From NCBI RefSeq assembly GCF_000281045.1, contig NW_008246099.1:498514-562513 (forward strand): a stretch of 64,000 bases of DNA, in the 5' to 3' direction. Origin of the DNA: Saprolegnia diclina VS20 (taxonomy: Eukaryota > Oomycota > Saprolegniomycetes > Saprolegniales > Saprolegniaceae). Shown in pieces: positions 43,818 to 54,532 of the stretch; the first letter of the stretch is position 1, and each line of letters begins with the position of its first letter. The notes beneath the pieces were generated by a model, which saw only the letters and a list, made by a program, of their open reading frames with translations, was not told the DNA's origin and searched no databases. The position numbers and the translations under genes were made by a program.

Positions 43818-46800
43818 ATGACCGAGGAGTCGACGTCGCCCAAGCCGACGAGCTCGGCTGTGTATGGCACGCTGCAGTCGCCCGGCGCCGTGGGCATCGA
43901 CATCCACCAAGACGAGCGCCACGTCGAGTTCCACCTGCGCTCGATGGACCGCGGCGAAGACATTGCGCTGCGCTTCCGCGGCGACCGGTACGATGGCTGG
44001 CTGCATGCGTGCGCTCACGCCTGCTCTGTAGCATCCGCGTCGACGAGACCATCTCAGGGCCGCCGCCGAAAGACGTCTACGAGATCCGCATCTGGCGACT
44101 CATCGAAGGCGTCTTCTGCTTCCTCAAGGACGTCTCGCTCTACCAAGTGCGTCGGTACATCAAGTTTATTATCATCTGGCAGTCCATCTTCTGCACTGTA
44201 CGCTTCATCCCGATCCTGCTCGGGTACTCGTACCTCTCGACGATCCCCGTCTTCCTCCTCGTACGTCGCGGCTGTTTTCTTCATACCTCGTGACGACACC
44301 TGCGTAGTACATAACGCTTGTCTTTGGATGGCACGGCTCCAACCACTTGGTGGCCAAGTACCTCCTCTTCTACAAGATTGGCATGCAGCTCAGCCTCGGC
44401 GTCGACGTGCTCTGGTATGCCATGAGATGGAACGGGTCCTTTGCACCGAGGGACAAGAACTCGGCGGCCATTTCGGTCTCGCGCTCGACGGCGCTGTGGA
44501 TCCAGATCATCATCTCGGTCTCGCTCTTCATCTTCAACTTTTTCGGGCTCTTGTACGGCTGGAAGCTCCGGCGCATCGTCAAGTCGGTCCAGCACAAGCG
44601 CGAGTGCGAGCAAGCGGCGTTCGTTGCCGCCGAGCCGCCGCCCACGACGCGCCCGGCATCTCGCTCGATGCTGCCCACGTCCGCAGGTACACTCGTGTTG
44701 TCTCGCATTGCATAAACTCATTATCACGGCCAGGTGACGTGGTGCTGGACGAGAAGCGCAAGGTGACGGCAGGCGACGCCAAGGGCTTTACGTGCCCCAA
44801 CTCGATCCACACGAGCAAGTACACGCTCTGGAACTTTGCCTTCGTCTTCTTCCACATGCAGTTCAGCCGCCTCGCCAACGTCTACACCTGCATCGTCGTC
44901 GCCCTCTGCTTCTTCAGCTTCTCTCCTGTCGACCCAGCGTCAAGCTTGCTTCCGCTGCTCATCGTCTTTGCGACCGCAGCGATCAAGGACGTGTCCGAAG
45001 ACCTCCGGCGGCAAAAGGCCGACCGCGACGTCAACTCCAAGCCGACGCACGTCTTGCGCAGCAACGGCCAGATCGAGCTGCTCCAGTGGCAGCAAGTCCA
45101 GGTCGGCGACCTCCTCGTGCTGTACGAGGGCGACGACATCCCGTCCGACTGCCTCTTGCTCGCGACGGGGTCGGACAACGGCCTCTGTTATGTGCAGACG
45201 GCCAACTTGGACGGCGAGACGAACCTCAAGATCCGCCAGACCGTGTCGCAGGACCTCGACCTCGAGTCGATCCCAGGGATGCCCATCACTGTAAGCTGCG
45301 ACCTTCCGAGCAAAAATATGTTCGAGTGGTCGGCGTACGTGACGCTCGGCGACGTGAACCTCCCGGCGTCCATGGACAACCTCCTCTTGCGCGGCAGCGA
45401 GATGTGCACGGCCGGATGGACCGTCGGCCTCGTCGTCTACACGGGCGCCGAGACCAAGATCGCGCTCAACGCAGCGAATCCGGACGCCAAGATCAAGCGC
45501 ACGCTCGTCGAGAAGACGCTCGACTCGATGTTCATCGTGATCCTCGTGCTGCTCTTTTCGATCTCGATTGCGTGCACGCTCGGCAACAACAACTGGAGCT
45601 TCGAGGTCGATTCAAAGAAGAGCAAGGCCAACAACGTGGCGGCCGTCGTCGCGCCCTACTATCTCGGACCTGCGACCAACGACTACATCTTCCTCAGCTA
45701 CATCATTCTCTTCAACAACCTCATCTCGCTCTCCATGTACGTGACCATGGAAGGCGTCCGCTTCGTGCACGCGCGCTACATCGAGAACGACTTGACCATG
45801 TACGACGCGCCGACCGACACGCCGGCGCAAGTGCGCAACAGCAACATCAACGAAGACCTCGGGCAGGTCAAGTACATCTTCTCCGACAAGACGGGTACGC
45901 TTACGCGCAACGAAATGGTGTTTGCCAAGTGCTCGATCGCTGGCCTCAAGTACAACGACGCGCCCGAGGACGAGACGATTGCCAAGCCGCCGCGGCCCGG
46001 CACCCGCTTCAACGACCCGCGGCTTCTCGCCCGCTACGATGCCAACCACGCGACAAAGGCCGACATTCACGAATTCCTGGTGCTGCTCATGCTCTGCAAC
46101 TCGGCGATCCCACAGGTGCAGGACGACGGCAGTCTTCTGTACCAGTCGTCGTCGCCAGACGAACAAGCGCTCTGTGCGGCGGCGCGCGACCTTGGCTTCT
46201 CGCTCGAGCGCCGGTCTGGCGCCACGTGCTACGTCAACATTCGCGGCTCCGAGACCTCGTACGAGATCCTTCACGTGCTCGAGTTTACTTCGGACCGGAA
46301 GCGCATGTCGGTGCTCTGCAAGAAGAAGGACGACGACACGATCTTCCTCTACTGCAAGGGCGCCGACGACGTGATTCTCGAGCGCCTCGCCGACGACCAT
46401 GCCCAAGGGGCCGTTGTTGTGACGCGGGGCCATCTCCAGGAGTACGCCGCGCAAGGTCTGCGGACGCTCACGACGGCGGTGCGCATTCTCGATCCCGAGA
46501 CGTACGCGGCGTGGCGCACGACGTACGAGGCGGCCGAGGCGGTGATGGACAAAGCGGCGCTGGACGCGGCCGCCGATGCGATCGAGCGTGAGCTGCGGCT
46601 GCTCGGCGCGACGGCCATCGAAGATTTGCTGCAGGAAGGCGCCGAAGACTGCATCTACGCGCTCCGGAAGGCCGGCATCAACTTTTGGGTACTCACTGGC
46701 GACAAGAAGGAGACGGCCATCAGTATCGGCATGTCGTCGCAAGTGATTGACGAGACCATGGACGTCATTGTTCTCGACAAGAAGGACAAGGCGTCCCTGA

Positions 46801-48401
46801 CGGCGACGCTCGAAGAACTCTACGTGCACTTGGTCGAGGACCAGCGCTGGGACACGAAGAAGGACGACTCGATGACGCACGTGCTTCTCCAGACGCTACG
46901 CCGCGTGACGTCGACGGCTTACAACAACCTCATGGCTGCCATCTCGGGCAAGTACGAGCAGCGCCGCACGATGAAGCGCCGGAAGACGCGCCTGCGCCTC
47001 TCGGCCGAGAACGGCACGGCGCTCAACTGGGAAGTGTACCCGCCGCGGCAGTCGCTGACCTCCAACCCCAACGCCAGTGAGATGCACGACGACGACGATG
47101 ATGACATTGACGACGATCCTTACCTTGAGGCTGTCGACCTCGAGTGCATGGATGGCGAGGAGGACGAAAACGTCGAGTACGCCATGGTGATTGACGGTCG
47201 CACGCTCACGATGGTGCTCGAGAACGACATCAAGTACCTCTTCTTGGCCGTCGCGCAGCAGTGCAAGTCGGTCATCTGCTGCCGGTGCTCCCCGGCGCAA
47301 AAGGCCGCGGTCGTTCGCCTTGTGACCGAGCCAACGCTGCTCTGGACGCCGGGCAACATCACACTTGCGATTGGCGACGGTGCCAACGACGTGCCGATGA
47401 TCCAAGCGGCGAGCGTCGGTGTTGGCATTGGCGGCAAAGAAGGGCGGCAAGCCGTCCTCTCGAGCGACTACTCGATCGCGCAGTTCCGGTTCCTCAAGCG
47501 GCTCCTCCTCGTGCACGGCAACTACAGCTACAAGCGCATCGCCAAGCTCATCTTGTTTTCGTTCATGAAGAACATTGCGCTGTCGCTGAGCAACTTTTTC
47601 TACGCGCCGGCGGCCAAGTACTCTGGCATCCTCACGTACCCGGGCATTTGCTTTACGATGTACAACGCGCTCTTCACGACGATCCCGATCGTGTTTATTG
47701 CCATGTACAACCAAGACGTGCCACCCACCGTGCTCATGCAGTACCCGACCTTGTACCGGAACGGCCTCGAGTCGCGCTCGTTCAACTGGACGAGCTTCTT
47801 TGGGTGGTGCTGCCTCGGGCTCTGGCACGCGTACCTCGTATACGTCACGCCTTTCTGCGCCGACGGCAACTCGAAAAACTACTTTGACGGCGAAGAGCCC
47901 GGCATCCTCCTCTACCACACGGAGCCGCTGGGCCTTGCAGCCGACGGCATTGCCGGTTACTCGTACCTCATCATGGCGTCCATGTTCCAAGTCGCTCTCC
48001 TCACAAGCAACTGGACCGTCGCCAACGCGGGCGCTGTCGTCGGCACGACGCTCTTTTACTTCCTTTTCATTTGGTTCTTCACGTCCATTTACGGCTGGAC
48101 CGAGTGGGACGTGCTCGAGAGCGACGAGTACTACTACGCGTTCTCGATGCTCGCGCAGCAGCCGTGGTACTGGCTCGGCATGCTCATGTGCTGCGTCGCA
48201 TCGGTTCTGCCCAATTACATCCTCAAGGCCGGCCGCGTTCTCTTCTACCCGGAGCCATCCCACCTCATGCGCGAGTGGAACAAGATCCCGATCGAGCTCC
48301 ACGCCCCGCCTCCGCCGACGTTCCGCAGTGTGCCGCCATCGCACCCACGCAACCAGTCGGGCTTTGCGTTCTCCCAGGCCGAGGCCCACACGGACAAGTA
48401 G
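43818..48401 (+). CDS. P4-type ATPase (phospholipid flippase) with extra N-terminal membrane module
   Basis: Four exons (introns 44, 47 and 47 bp) splice to 1481 residues. The C-terminal 1200 residues are a complete P4-ATPase: the N-terminal P4 motif SIHTSKYTLWNFAFVFF, actuator DGETNLK, phosphorylation site SDKTGTLTRNEM, LTGDKKETA, hinge GDGANDVPMI and ten membrane helices. P4-ATPases move phospholipids to the cytosolic leaflet. The M4 motif normally PISL reads SLSM (NNLISLSMYVTME). Ahead of this lies a module of about 270 residues with four predicted membrane helices (YIKFIIIWQSIFCTVRFIPI, STIPVFLLYITLVFGW, YKIGMQLSLGVDVLWYAM, WIQIIISVSLFIFNFFGLLY), not part of the usual family. The two parts are joined by a phase-matched 47-bp intron, and no ATG lies between that intron and the P4 core, so they form one protein. 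An acidic insert (DDDDDDIDDDP) is in the nucleotide-binding region. Confidence 0.9.
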   Translation: MTEESTSPKPTSSAVYGTLQSPGAVGIDIHQDERHVEFHLRSMDRGEDIALRFRGDRYDGWLHACAHACSVASASTRPSQGRRRKTSTRSASGDSSKASSASSRTSRSTKCVGTSSLLSSGSPSSALYASSRSCSGTRTSRRSPSSSSYVAAVFFIPRDDTCVVHNACLWMARLQPLGGQVPPLLQDWHAAQPRRRRALVCHEMERVLCTEGQELGGHFGLALDGAVDPDHHLGLALHLQLFRALVRLEAPAHRQVGPAQARVRASGVRCRRAAAHDAPGISLDAAHVRRYTRVVSHCINSLSRPGDVVLDEKRKVTAGDAKGFTCPNSIHTSKYTLWNFAFVFFHMQFSRLANVYTCIVVALCFFSFSPVDPASSLLPLLIVFATAAIKDVSEDLRRQKADRDVNSKPTHVLRSNGQIELLQWQQVQVGDLLVLYEGDDIPSDCLLLATGSDNGLCYVQTANLDGETNLKIRQTVSQDLDLESIPGMPITVSCDLPSKNMFEWSAYVTLGDVNLPASMDNLLLRGSEMCTAGWTVGLVVYTGAETKIALNAANPDAKIKRTLVEKTLDSMFIVILVLLFSISIACTLGNNNWSFEVDSKKSKANNVAAVVAPYYLGPATNDYIFLSYIILFNNLISLSMYVTMEGVRFVHARYIENDLTMYDAPTDTPAQVRNSNINEDLGQVKYIFSDKTGTLTRNEMVFAKCSIAGLKYNDAPEDETIAKPPRPGTRFNDPRLLARYDANHATKADIHEFLVLLMLCNSAIPQVQDDGSLLYQSSSPDEQALCAAARDLGFSLERRSGATCYVNIRGSETSYEILHVLEFTSDRKRMSVLCKKKDDDTIFLYCKGADDVILERLADDHAQGAVVVTRGHLQEYAAQGLRTLTTAVRILDPETYAAWRTTYEAAEAVMDKAALDAAADAIERELRLLGATAIEDLLQEGAEDCIYALRKAGINFWVLTGDKKETAISIGMSSQVIDETMDVIVLDKKDKASLTATLEELYVHLVEDQRWDTKKDDSMTHVLLQTLRRVTSTAYNNLMAAISGKYEQRRTMKRRKTRLRLSAENGTALNWEVYPPRQSLTSNPNASEMHDDDDDDIDDDPYLEAVDLECMDGEEDENVEYAMVIDGRTLTMVLENDIKYLFLAVAQQCKSVICCRCSPAQKAAVVRLVTEPTLLWTPGNITLAIGDGANDVPMIQAASVGVGIGGKEGRQAVLSSDYSIAQFRFLKRLLLVHGNYSYKRIAKLILFSFMKNIALSLSNFFYAPAAKYSGILTYPGICFTMYNALFTTIPIVFIAMYNQDVPPTVLMQYPTLYRNGLESRSFNWTSFFGWCCLGLWHAYLVYVTPFCADGNSKNYFDGEEPGILLYHTEPLGLAADGIAGYSYLIMASMFQVALLTSNWTVANAGAVVGTTLFYFLFIWFFTSIYGWTEWDVLESDEYYYAFSMLAQQPWYWLGMLMCCVASVLPNYILKAGRVLFYPEPSHLMREWNKIPIELHAPPPPTFRSVPPSHPRNQSGFAFSQAEAHTDK

Positions 48402-48830
48402 TTGACGAGGATGTATTCTATACAAATGCGTTAGGGCTAGGATATATACTATAAAACTACATCATACTTTTAACAGCGTCCAACTGCAGGGCACGAGTGT
48501 CGCTACTCGTGCTCGCTTCTGGCTCTCAAGGAAGCGTCCGAAGGCGCCTATGATCCTTGACAGCATGCCCAGTCCTGGCTTTGACCAAGTCGAAATATGG
48601 ATCGCTTCACCGGCATAAACCCACAGTCCGTCATCCGAGTCGTGTCCTTGTATCACACTTCCAGCACACCGTTCGTGCACCTTTTGTAGGAGCCTCCGAG
48701 TGTCGTCGTCAGGCGAGGCGAATCGCAACACGCGGTTGCGTTCTTCCGATCGATCGTGACAAGGTGGTCGTAAAGACAATATTACGCAGATTGAAGAAGC
48801 TTACAGACAAGAATATAGTACACGTGTAGA
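48402..48830. other. Convergent 3' spacer, nothing seen
   Basis: Separates the P4-ATPase stop from the 3' end of the OSCA-like gene. No gene or element seen. Confidence 0.5.
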
Positions 48831-51800
48831 CTACTTGAGCAGCTGCCGCGCAAACGCGCCGCCTCCGAATGCCTCCTTGTAGCTCGGGTTGTGCAAGATG
48901 TCGTACGAGTGGCACCCGCTGAGCTGCAACGACGCCTTCGCCTCGGTGCTGCGGCGGGATATCGCAGCCGCGTACGCCGCCTTGAGCGACGGCTTGAGGC
49001 TCGCTGACCCCAAGCCGTCCGAGAGGACGTGCAGCGGAAGCGCGTCGAAGTAGTTTGGGAGGTGCCGCGGTGGCTTGGTCTCCTTGAGCATGCGCGTGCA
49101 CATGGGGAACACCGAGCGTAGCGCACCGCCGAGGTAATGAAACACAACGAGTCGTACAACCACAACAGCCACGCCGGCCACGGCCGCAGCAAAGAGCACC
49201 GCCGCAGGCATCGCGGTCGCACGGGTCACGACCTTGCCGCCCTTGTCAAGCACGGCGTTGAGATTGTAGCCTTGAAGCGTGAGCTCGGTGGCCGGCGATT
49301 GAAAGATGTTGGTGTTCGAGTACATCCAGATGCCAAAGAGCATATGCAGCAAGATCGCGTACGGTAGCATTGAGCCCACGACGGTCGCGATCCGGCCGTC
49401 GTACTGGGGCGGCGACCGCACGACGCGCAGGAATGCTATATCGTAAGCGTAAGTACCCAACCCACAAGGCTTGATCTTCGTACTAAACTTATCGGTCCAG
49501 TACGTGATAATGATGCTGAAGAGCCCGATGAGCAGCATGAGCGGCATGCCCGACGAAAACTAGCAAATCGCATCATCCAAGCCACGTATCGATAGACGTA
49601 CGAGGAGCGTAATGAAGATCGTGTTGATGATCTGAGAGTAGCGCGTCGCGAGGTCAAACTCGGGGCCGCGGTAGAGCGCCTCGAGGTCGCGCTGGGTCTC
49701 TTGCCGAGTTCGCGTAAAGTCGAACGTAAAGCTGCGGTCCCGCCACTGCGCAACCTGCCGAAGAAGGTACGTGACAAAGACGCCAATCTGCGGCGAGATG
49801 GCGTTGATGAGCATCGTCAGCAGCAGCGCGACGCCCACGTCGTTGTACCAGTCGACGCTAAAGTCGGCGTACTTGCCGTTCAAAAGCGACAAGCCGACAA
49901 AGTGAAACCCGGTATCCGACGTGGTCGAGATCTACGGTCGACCCTATAATGGACCAATCCTGTCCAGTATCGCCTACCCCGCTGAGGTTGGCGTTGAGGA
50001 AGAGCACGATGAGCGTCGTGTTGAAGAACTGGGCGAGGAAAATTTTGCGTACGGTCGAGACAATGACGGCCGAGAGCGTGTGGCTTTTTTGGAGCCGCAC
50101 CAGGTACTGCAGGACAGGTGTCAGGAGGGCGTTGACAAGGACGACAACGACGACGGACCCGACCATGAGCGCTTGGATCGTCAAGTACTCGCTGCCCCAC
50201 GTCTTGCAGTACTTGGCCGACGTCTGGGTCGTGGGGTTGTAAAACTCCAAGTCCATGGTTGCTGGTAACGACGCGGTGGCGAGAAGAGCGGCCTTGCAGT
50301 AGCACATGACCATGGCCATTGCGGGCGACGACGACGCGGTTTGCTCCTGGATGACGTCCCACTGCGTCACGTTAACGGGGCAGGCAAGTGGCGTCGCAAA
50401 CTTGGCCGTGAGCTCGTTCTTCTTGGTCTTTGCGAGGTAAATGATGAGAAAACTCAGCAGCAAGAGTGCGAGCGCCACAATGTTGACGCAGACCACGCGC
50501 AACATGCGCGCCGCCCACGAGTAGTCGAGGTTCTCCCAGATGATGTCGGTCGGGTCTGGTGCGGGCTCGATGCGCATGCGCTTCTTCATGAAGCGTTTGT
50601 GGTACGGCTGGAAGAGGCGGTGCAAAACGCCGAGACTCGGGTACTCGCGCAGACAGCGGAGGTAGCCCTCTTCGTCCTCGAACGTTATGTAGGCCGTGAC
50701 CGCGACGAGCCCTTTGCCTTTTTGCGCCGCCTCCCACTCGTCGAGCCACTTGTCATGCTTTTGCAGCTTCTCGTCCAAGGCGCGTGACGCTTTTAGGAGC
50801 TTCCCGAGCCGCTTCTCAAAGATGTGCGGCTTGAGCTTCTCCTGGAGCGCTTTGAACTTGGCGATGCGCTGGTTCTCGAGAAAGAGCTGCGCTGCCACCG
50901 TCCCTCGCTTGCGCATGACGTCGATTTGGACGGCGTTCGTCATGCCAAAGTGCACGTCGGCGACCTTGACTGGGATCGGGTTGTACACGGGCTCCTTGGC
51001 AGTGAGGACCGTCTCGAGGTGCGTCGCCAGCTATTTCAACCATAAGGAAACGATGTCAGATAGGAAGCGGACGCACGTCGACCCCGAGCTTGAGGACATC
51101 CGTGTGCTTTGGCAAGTGCAGCAGTTGCACCGTGTAATTCTGCACCGTTGTGCGCTCGTGCTCGATGCGTGCCATCGCATTTGCCTCTTGTCGCTTCATC
51201 CAGACCACCATGAGGAGGAAGACGGCGCACGCGATGACATCGAGGCCGACAGCCATCTTGAGAAACAGGGGGCGCTACGTAAAGGCGCCGGTTCGATCTG
51301 CACAAGTGATTTCTTCGGGTACCGTGATGGCGTCCCAGCCCATGATGCGAAACGCCCATGAGTTGGAAATGTCAATTTGGGTCGTAAAGCACTGCGCGAC
51401 GACGAGGAGCCCGCGCGTCGACGGCGACGGGCAGGTCGAAAAGTCGCCACCCGCCAAAAGTCCCGCGCTGCAAAAGACGCTCGAGTTGCCACCGGGCGGA
51501 CACGTCGTGTTCCACGAACTGTCGGCCTTCCAGAGATAGTCGCTCGACTCGGTGACGTTGATCGTGCACGAGGTTTGGCCGAGGCAGAGGCCTTGGACGA
51601 TCGACTGCGCCGAGGGGCCGCTGCAGCCAGCCACCGTTTGCACTTGCAGCGCCGAGAAGTTCGCGCTGCCATCCGCATTCTTCTCAAACGCGCAGCAAGG
51701 ACTGTTGACGGACGGGTAGTTGCCCGCGTAGCAGCCGTGGCCCGACGCCAAGCAGGTCGCGACGCCACTCACGTCCACGGGGCTCGCCTGGCACGCGCCT

Positions 51801-52720
51801 TGGTCGTTGGGCGCATACCGGGAAGGACACGCGCAAGTGCCTTGGTCGTCGTAGCTCGAGTACGACGCCTAGAAGATCAAGTTGATATTTTACTTGCGAA
51901 CGCAAATCGTACGACGAGGCTGCCAATTTCGCCGTAGTCGCACGTGAGCGTGAGGGCATCGCCGACCTTGGCGTGGCCGCACGTGGTGGTTTGCTGGCCG
52001 AGGTTGCCCATGCTCGTCATGCCGAGGACCGAGATCGGGTTTTTCTGGATCTTGAGCGTGACGGCGTCCATGTTGCTGCTGCCGCCGATGACAAAGATGG
52101 CCATCGCCGGCACGCTCAGAATGAACATGACGAGGAAGAGCCAGGCCATGACTTTCTATCGACATCGAAGTCAATGCCACGTAGCATGCAAACGTAATGC
52201 GTACGAGGAACTTGAAGTAGAGAGCAATGCCGAGGCCATACTTGCTCAGCACCATCGAGTCGGTCGGGAGCTTGTGGAACGAGTGCGCGCCAAAGTCCGT
52301 GCCGCAGACCGGGTACGTCACCGGCACCGGGTGGTTCATCTTGTCGACCAGTGTCGACGAGTAGCACATGGGGTGCGTGAGGCCGCGGTCGCGCCGGCAC
52401 TTTGCGAACGAAAGGTACTTGTAGTGCTTGGTGCCGCAGTCGGGTGGGTACCCGCCCAGCTGCGGGTCGCCCGTCGGAGACCCGAGGTTGGGCGCAAACC
52501 CGTCCGCGACCGACGGATCAATCTTTAGCGCGACCGCATCGGGCGGCACCTTCTCGGCACTTGTCTCGTCATCCAGCGGCACGTCGATGCGCAGCGCCTC
52601 GGACGGCGACGTGGGTAGCGCGAGATCGTCGTTGGCGATCACGTCAGCGACAACCTCGGCGAGGACTTGGGCGACAACTTCAGACGCCACAAGCTCCAGC
52701 GTGCTCTCGGCAGTCGCCAT
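48831..52720 (-). CDS. OSCA/TMEM63-like polytopic membrane protein with SUEL-type lectin domain
   Basis: Eight exons (introns 42-49 bp) splice to 1188 residues. After a cytosolic N-terminus (about 170 residues), a membrane helix (MAWLFLVMFILSVPAMAIF) leads to a Cys-rich extracellular domain of about 250 residues. This fits the SUEL/galactose-binding lectin pattern: LTLTCDYGEIGSLVASYSS, CSGPSAQSIVQGLCLGQTSC, TINVTESSDYLW, LLVVAQC. A second helix (LDVIACAVFLLMVVW) is followed by a cytosolic region with AYITFEDEEGYLRCL and APDPTDIIWENLDYS, resembling the intracellular part of OSCA/CSC1 mechanosensitive channels. About seven further helices follow, including SQIINTIFITLLFSSGMPL, ITYWTDKF and RSPPQYDG. 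OSCA assignment is moderate; the lectin is a good match by cysteine spacing. A cell-surface carbohydrate-sensing or wall-anchored channel is a reasonable inference. Confidence 0.8.
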
Positions 52721-53574
52721 GGTGACGGTTCCCGACTGGGAAGCGTTGCTGCAAATTTAGGGCGGCGGTTCCCGTCTGAAAACCGCCGGAGATATCGCAA
52801 TGCAGAAGAGCGTCCTACTGCGCACGCACTAGTGCATCTCTGTGGCCAGAGACGACGGAACAACGTATCCTGTAGAGCTGTCCTGCGTCTGTCGCGATGG
52901 TGGCTTGAGCTATGCAGCCGTCATTGACACACGTGCACCTCTGCGCGGACGGTCTCGCTGCTGTCAATGACGTCGCCGGCGCATCGATCCAATTGGTCAC
53001 GGTCATCGCGCGCCTCGAGCCCGACGCGCGCGCATTCGAAACTGTACGTCCCATGCTCCAACAGCAGCCAGCAGCGACGTAACACTGGAGAATTGCGATC
53101 ATCGTGCTTCACGCCTTTGCCTGGGATCGCCGATCAGCAGAGCCTTCTCCTGCCTCGGCCTCCAGCCACACCACTTCCTCCAGCCATCCAGCCATCTTCC
53201 TCCAGCCAAGCCTCCGCCTCCAGCCATACCTCTTCCTCCAGCCATGCATCCATCTTCCTCCGGCCTTGGATTGTCTGCGGACGTTGCGGGGGCAGAGATG
53301 CGACGCTCCGCCTGCCCGTTCTCTTTCCGCGCTGGCTTTCGGTTCCCGAGACTGGGCATGGGTTCGCTTTTATTTTTGTCATTAAATTGTCCAAATCAAT
53401 GCCAAGTCCAAGGATCCATACCTTTTTTCATAAAAACAAAAAAAATAGCGACGCGCGTCGCAATAAAAGAGACCCGTGTGTGGCAGCGCATACATTTTTG
53501 ACCAATCAAATGGCGCCGTGTCTGATTACCCACTCTCAGCCGCGTCATTTGCCAACTTGCGAGCAGGTATCATT
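52721..53574. other. Intergenic region with degenerate CCTCCAGCCA repeats
   Basis: No gene supported. Bases around 53155-53265 contain eight or so imperfect copies of CTTCCTCCAGCCA. A CCAAT box at 53502-53506 is 69 bp before the next start codon. Confidence 0.5.
53155..53265. repeat. Degenerate minisatellite (TTCCTCCAGCCAT-like)
   Basis: Imperfect tandem copies of a 10-15 bp unit containing CCTCCAGCCA. Unit lengths vary and the copies are interrupted, so the array is old or evolving by slippage. Confidence 0.7.
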
Positions 53575-53826
53575 ATGGTGGGGTTTGGCCGGAAGAAGTC
53601 GACGAGCAACGCGGGCAGCGACACGGCGCTGGACCGCAAGGGCAAGGTCGACGGCTCGAGCCTCCTCGACGGCAACGGTGACCCGACCGGCGGTGCGCTC
53701 TTTGGCGCCGAAGTCTTTGACAAGAAGGTCAAGCGCGAGTCCAACAACGACGACGACGACGTGGGCCAGGAAAACAAAAAGCCCAACAAGCGCTGGTTCC
53801 GCCTCCCAGGCCTCAAGCGCAAGTAA
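53575..53826 (+). CDS. Hypothetical small charged protein
   Basis: An 83-residue single-exon protein, MVGFGRKKSTSNAGSD onward, with a Gly/Asp-rich middle, an acidic run (NNDDDDVGQ) and a basic C-terminus (WFRLPGLKRK). Codon bias matches secure genes and a CCAAT box lies 69 bp upstream, so it is probably real. No domain is recognised. The mixed acidic and basic character would fit a soluble, mostly disordered protein. Confidence 0.6.
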   Translation: MVGFGRKKSTSNAGSDTALDRKGKVDGSSLLDGNGDPTGGALFGAEVFDKKVKRESNNDDDDVGQENKKPNKRWFRLPGLKRK

Positions 53827-54532
53827 GCGCACGGTATTTTATGTGGCGTCCCTTTATGTGCACAGATATCTGGTCTAATGCGATCAATATACCCCACGAT
53901 TCTGACTTGATATGACCTGCGCTGCCTCGATGATCGCCGCCACATCTGCAACATCACACATCTTGCTCGTTAGAGGCGCGGCGTGGCGCTGCGGACACCG
54001 CACGCCCGAAGCGCCACGACGACAGAAAGGCCACGTATGACCAGCTTGGGCCAATGCGACCTCTCGTCACCCAACGATACCAGCCATCAAGGAAGCCCGA
54101 CTCGTCAACTGCAACGTTGTGCATGCCCGACATTGCAGCACAGAGCGCCCTCGTCAACGTGCTCTGGAAGCTGCGTTCAACACCACGGGTTCAACACCCG
54201 AGCTACTGCCAGTTTCGTTACACGCCAGACGCACGCCATGACCTTTACGATGATACTGTAACTCCGCCACAGCTCTCCGCTGCTGAAATTGTTGCTCTGC
54301 CCACGCCGTCCACCTCGAGCTGCCGCCGACCGGGCGGCGAACGACGCCGAACACACCCACTCGCGGCCGCGTTATCAGACACGGTATCAGATGCCAAGCT
54401 ACTCGAGTGACAACCGCGCGACGACGCGACCGATCGCATACAGCGTCCACCCGAGTCGACTCGATGCAAGCGACGGAGAAGGAGAGAAATATATATTTGT
54501 AGCTTCTAGTGCCGTCGCCCAAGCCCTCGACC
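53827..54532. other. Intergenic spacer, nothing seen
   Basis: Between the small charged protein and the 3' end of BOP1. Short frames only; no domain. Confidence 0.5.

Noticed and set aside
44007-44031. A 23-nt intron in the flippase gene
   Set aside because: A normal 44-bp intron starting at GTACGATGG uses the same acceptor and keeps the frame.
43785-44740. Single uninterrupted frame running through the first three exons and introns of the flippase gene
   Set aside because: Open by chance. In that frame the region gives Arg/Ser-rich nonsense, whereas the spliced reading gives four clear membrane helices and matching phases.
46896-48425. 509-codon minus-strand frame opposite the P4-ATPase
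   Set aside because: Antisense shadow of biased codons; no domain.
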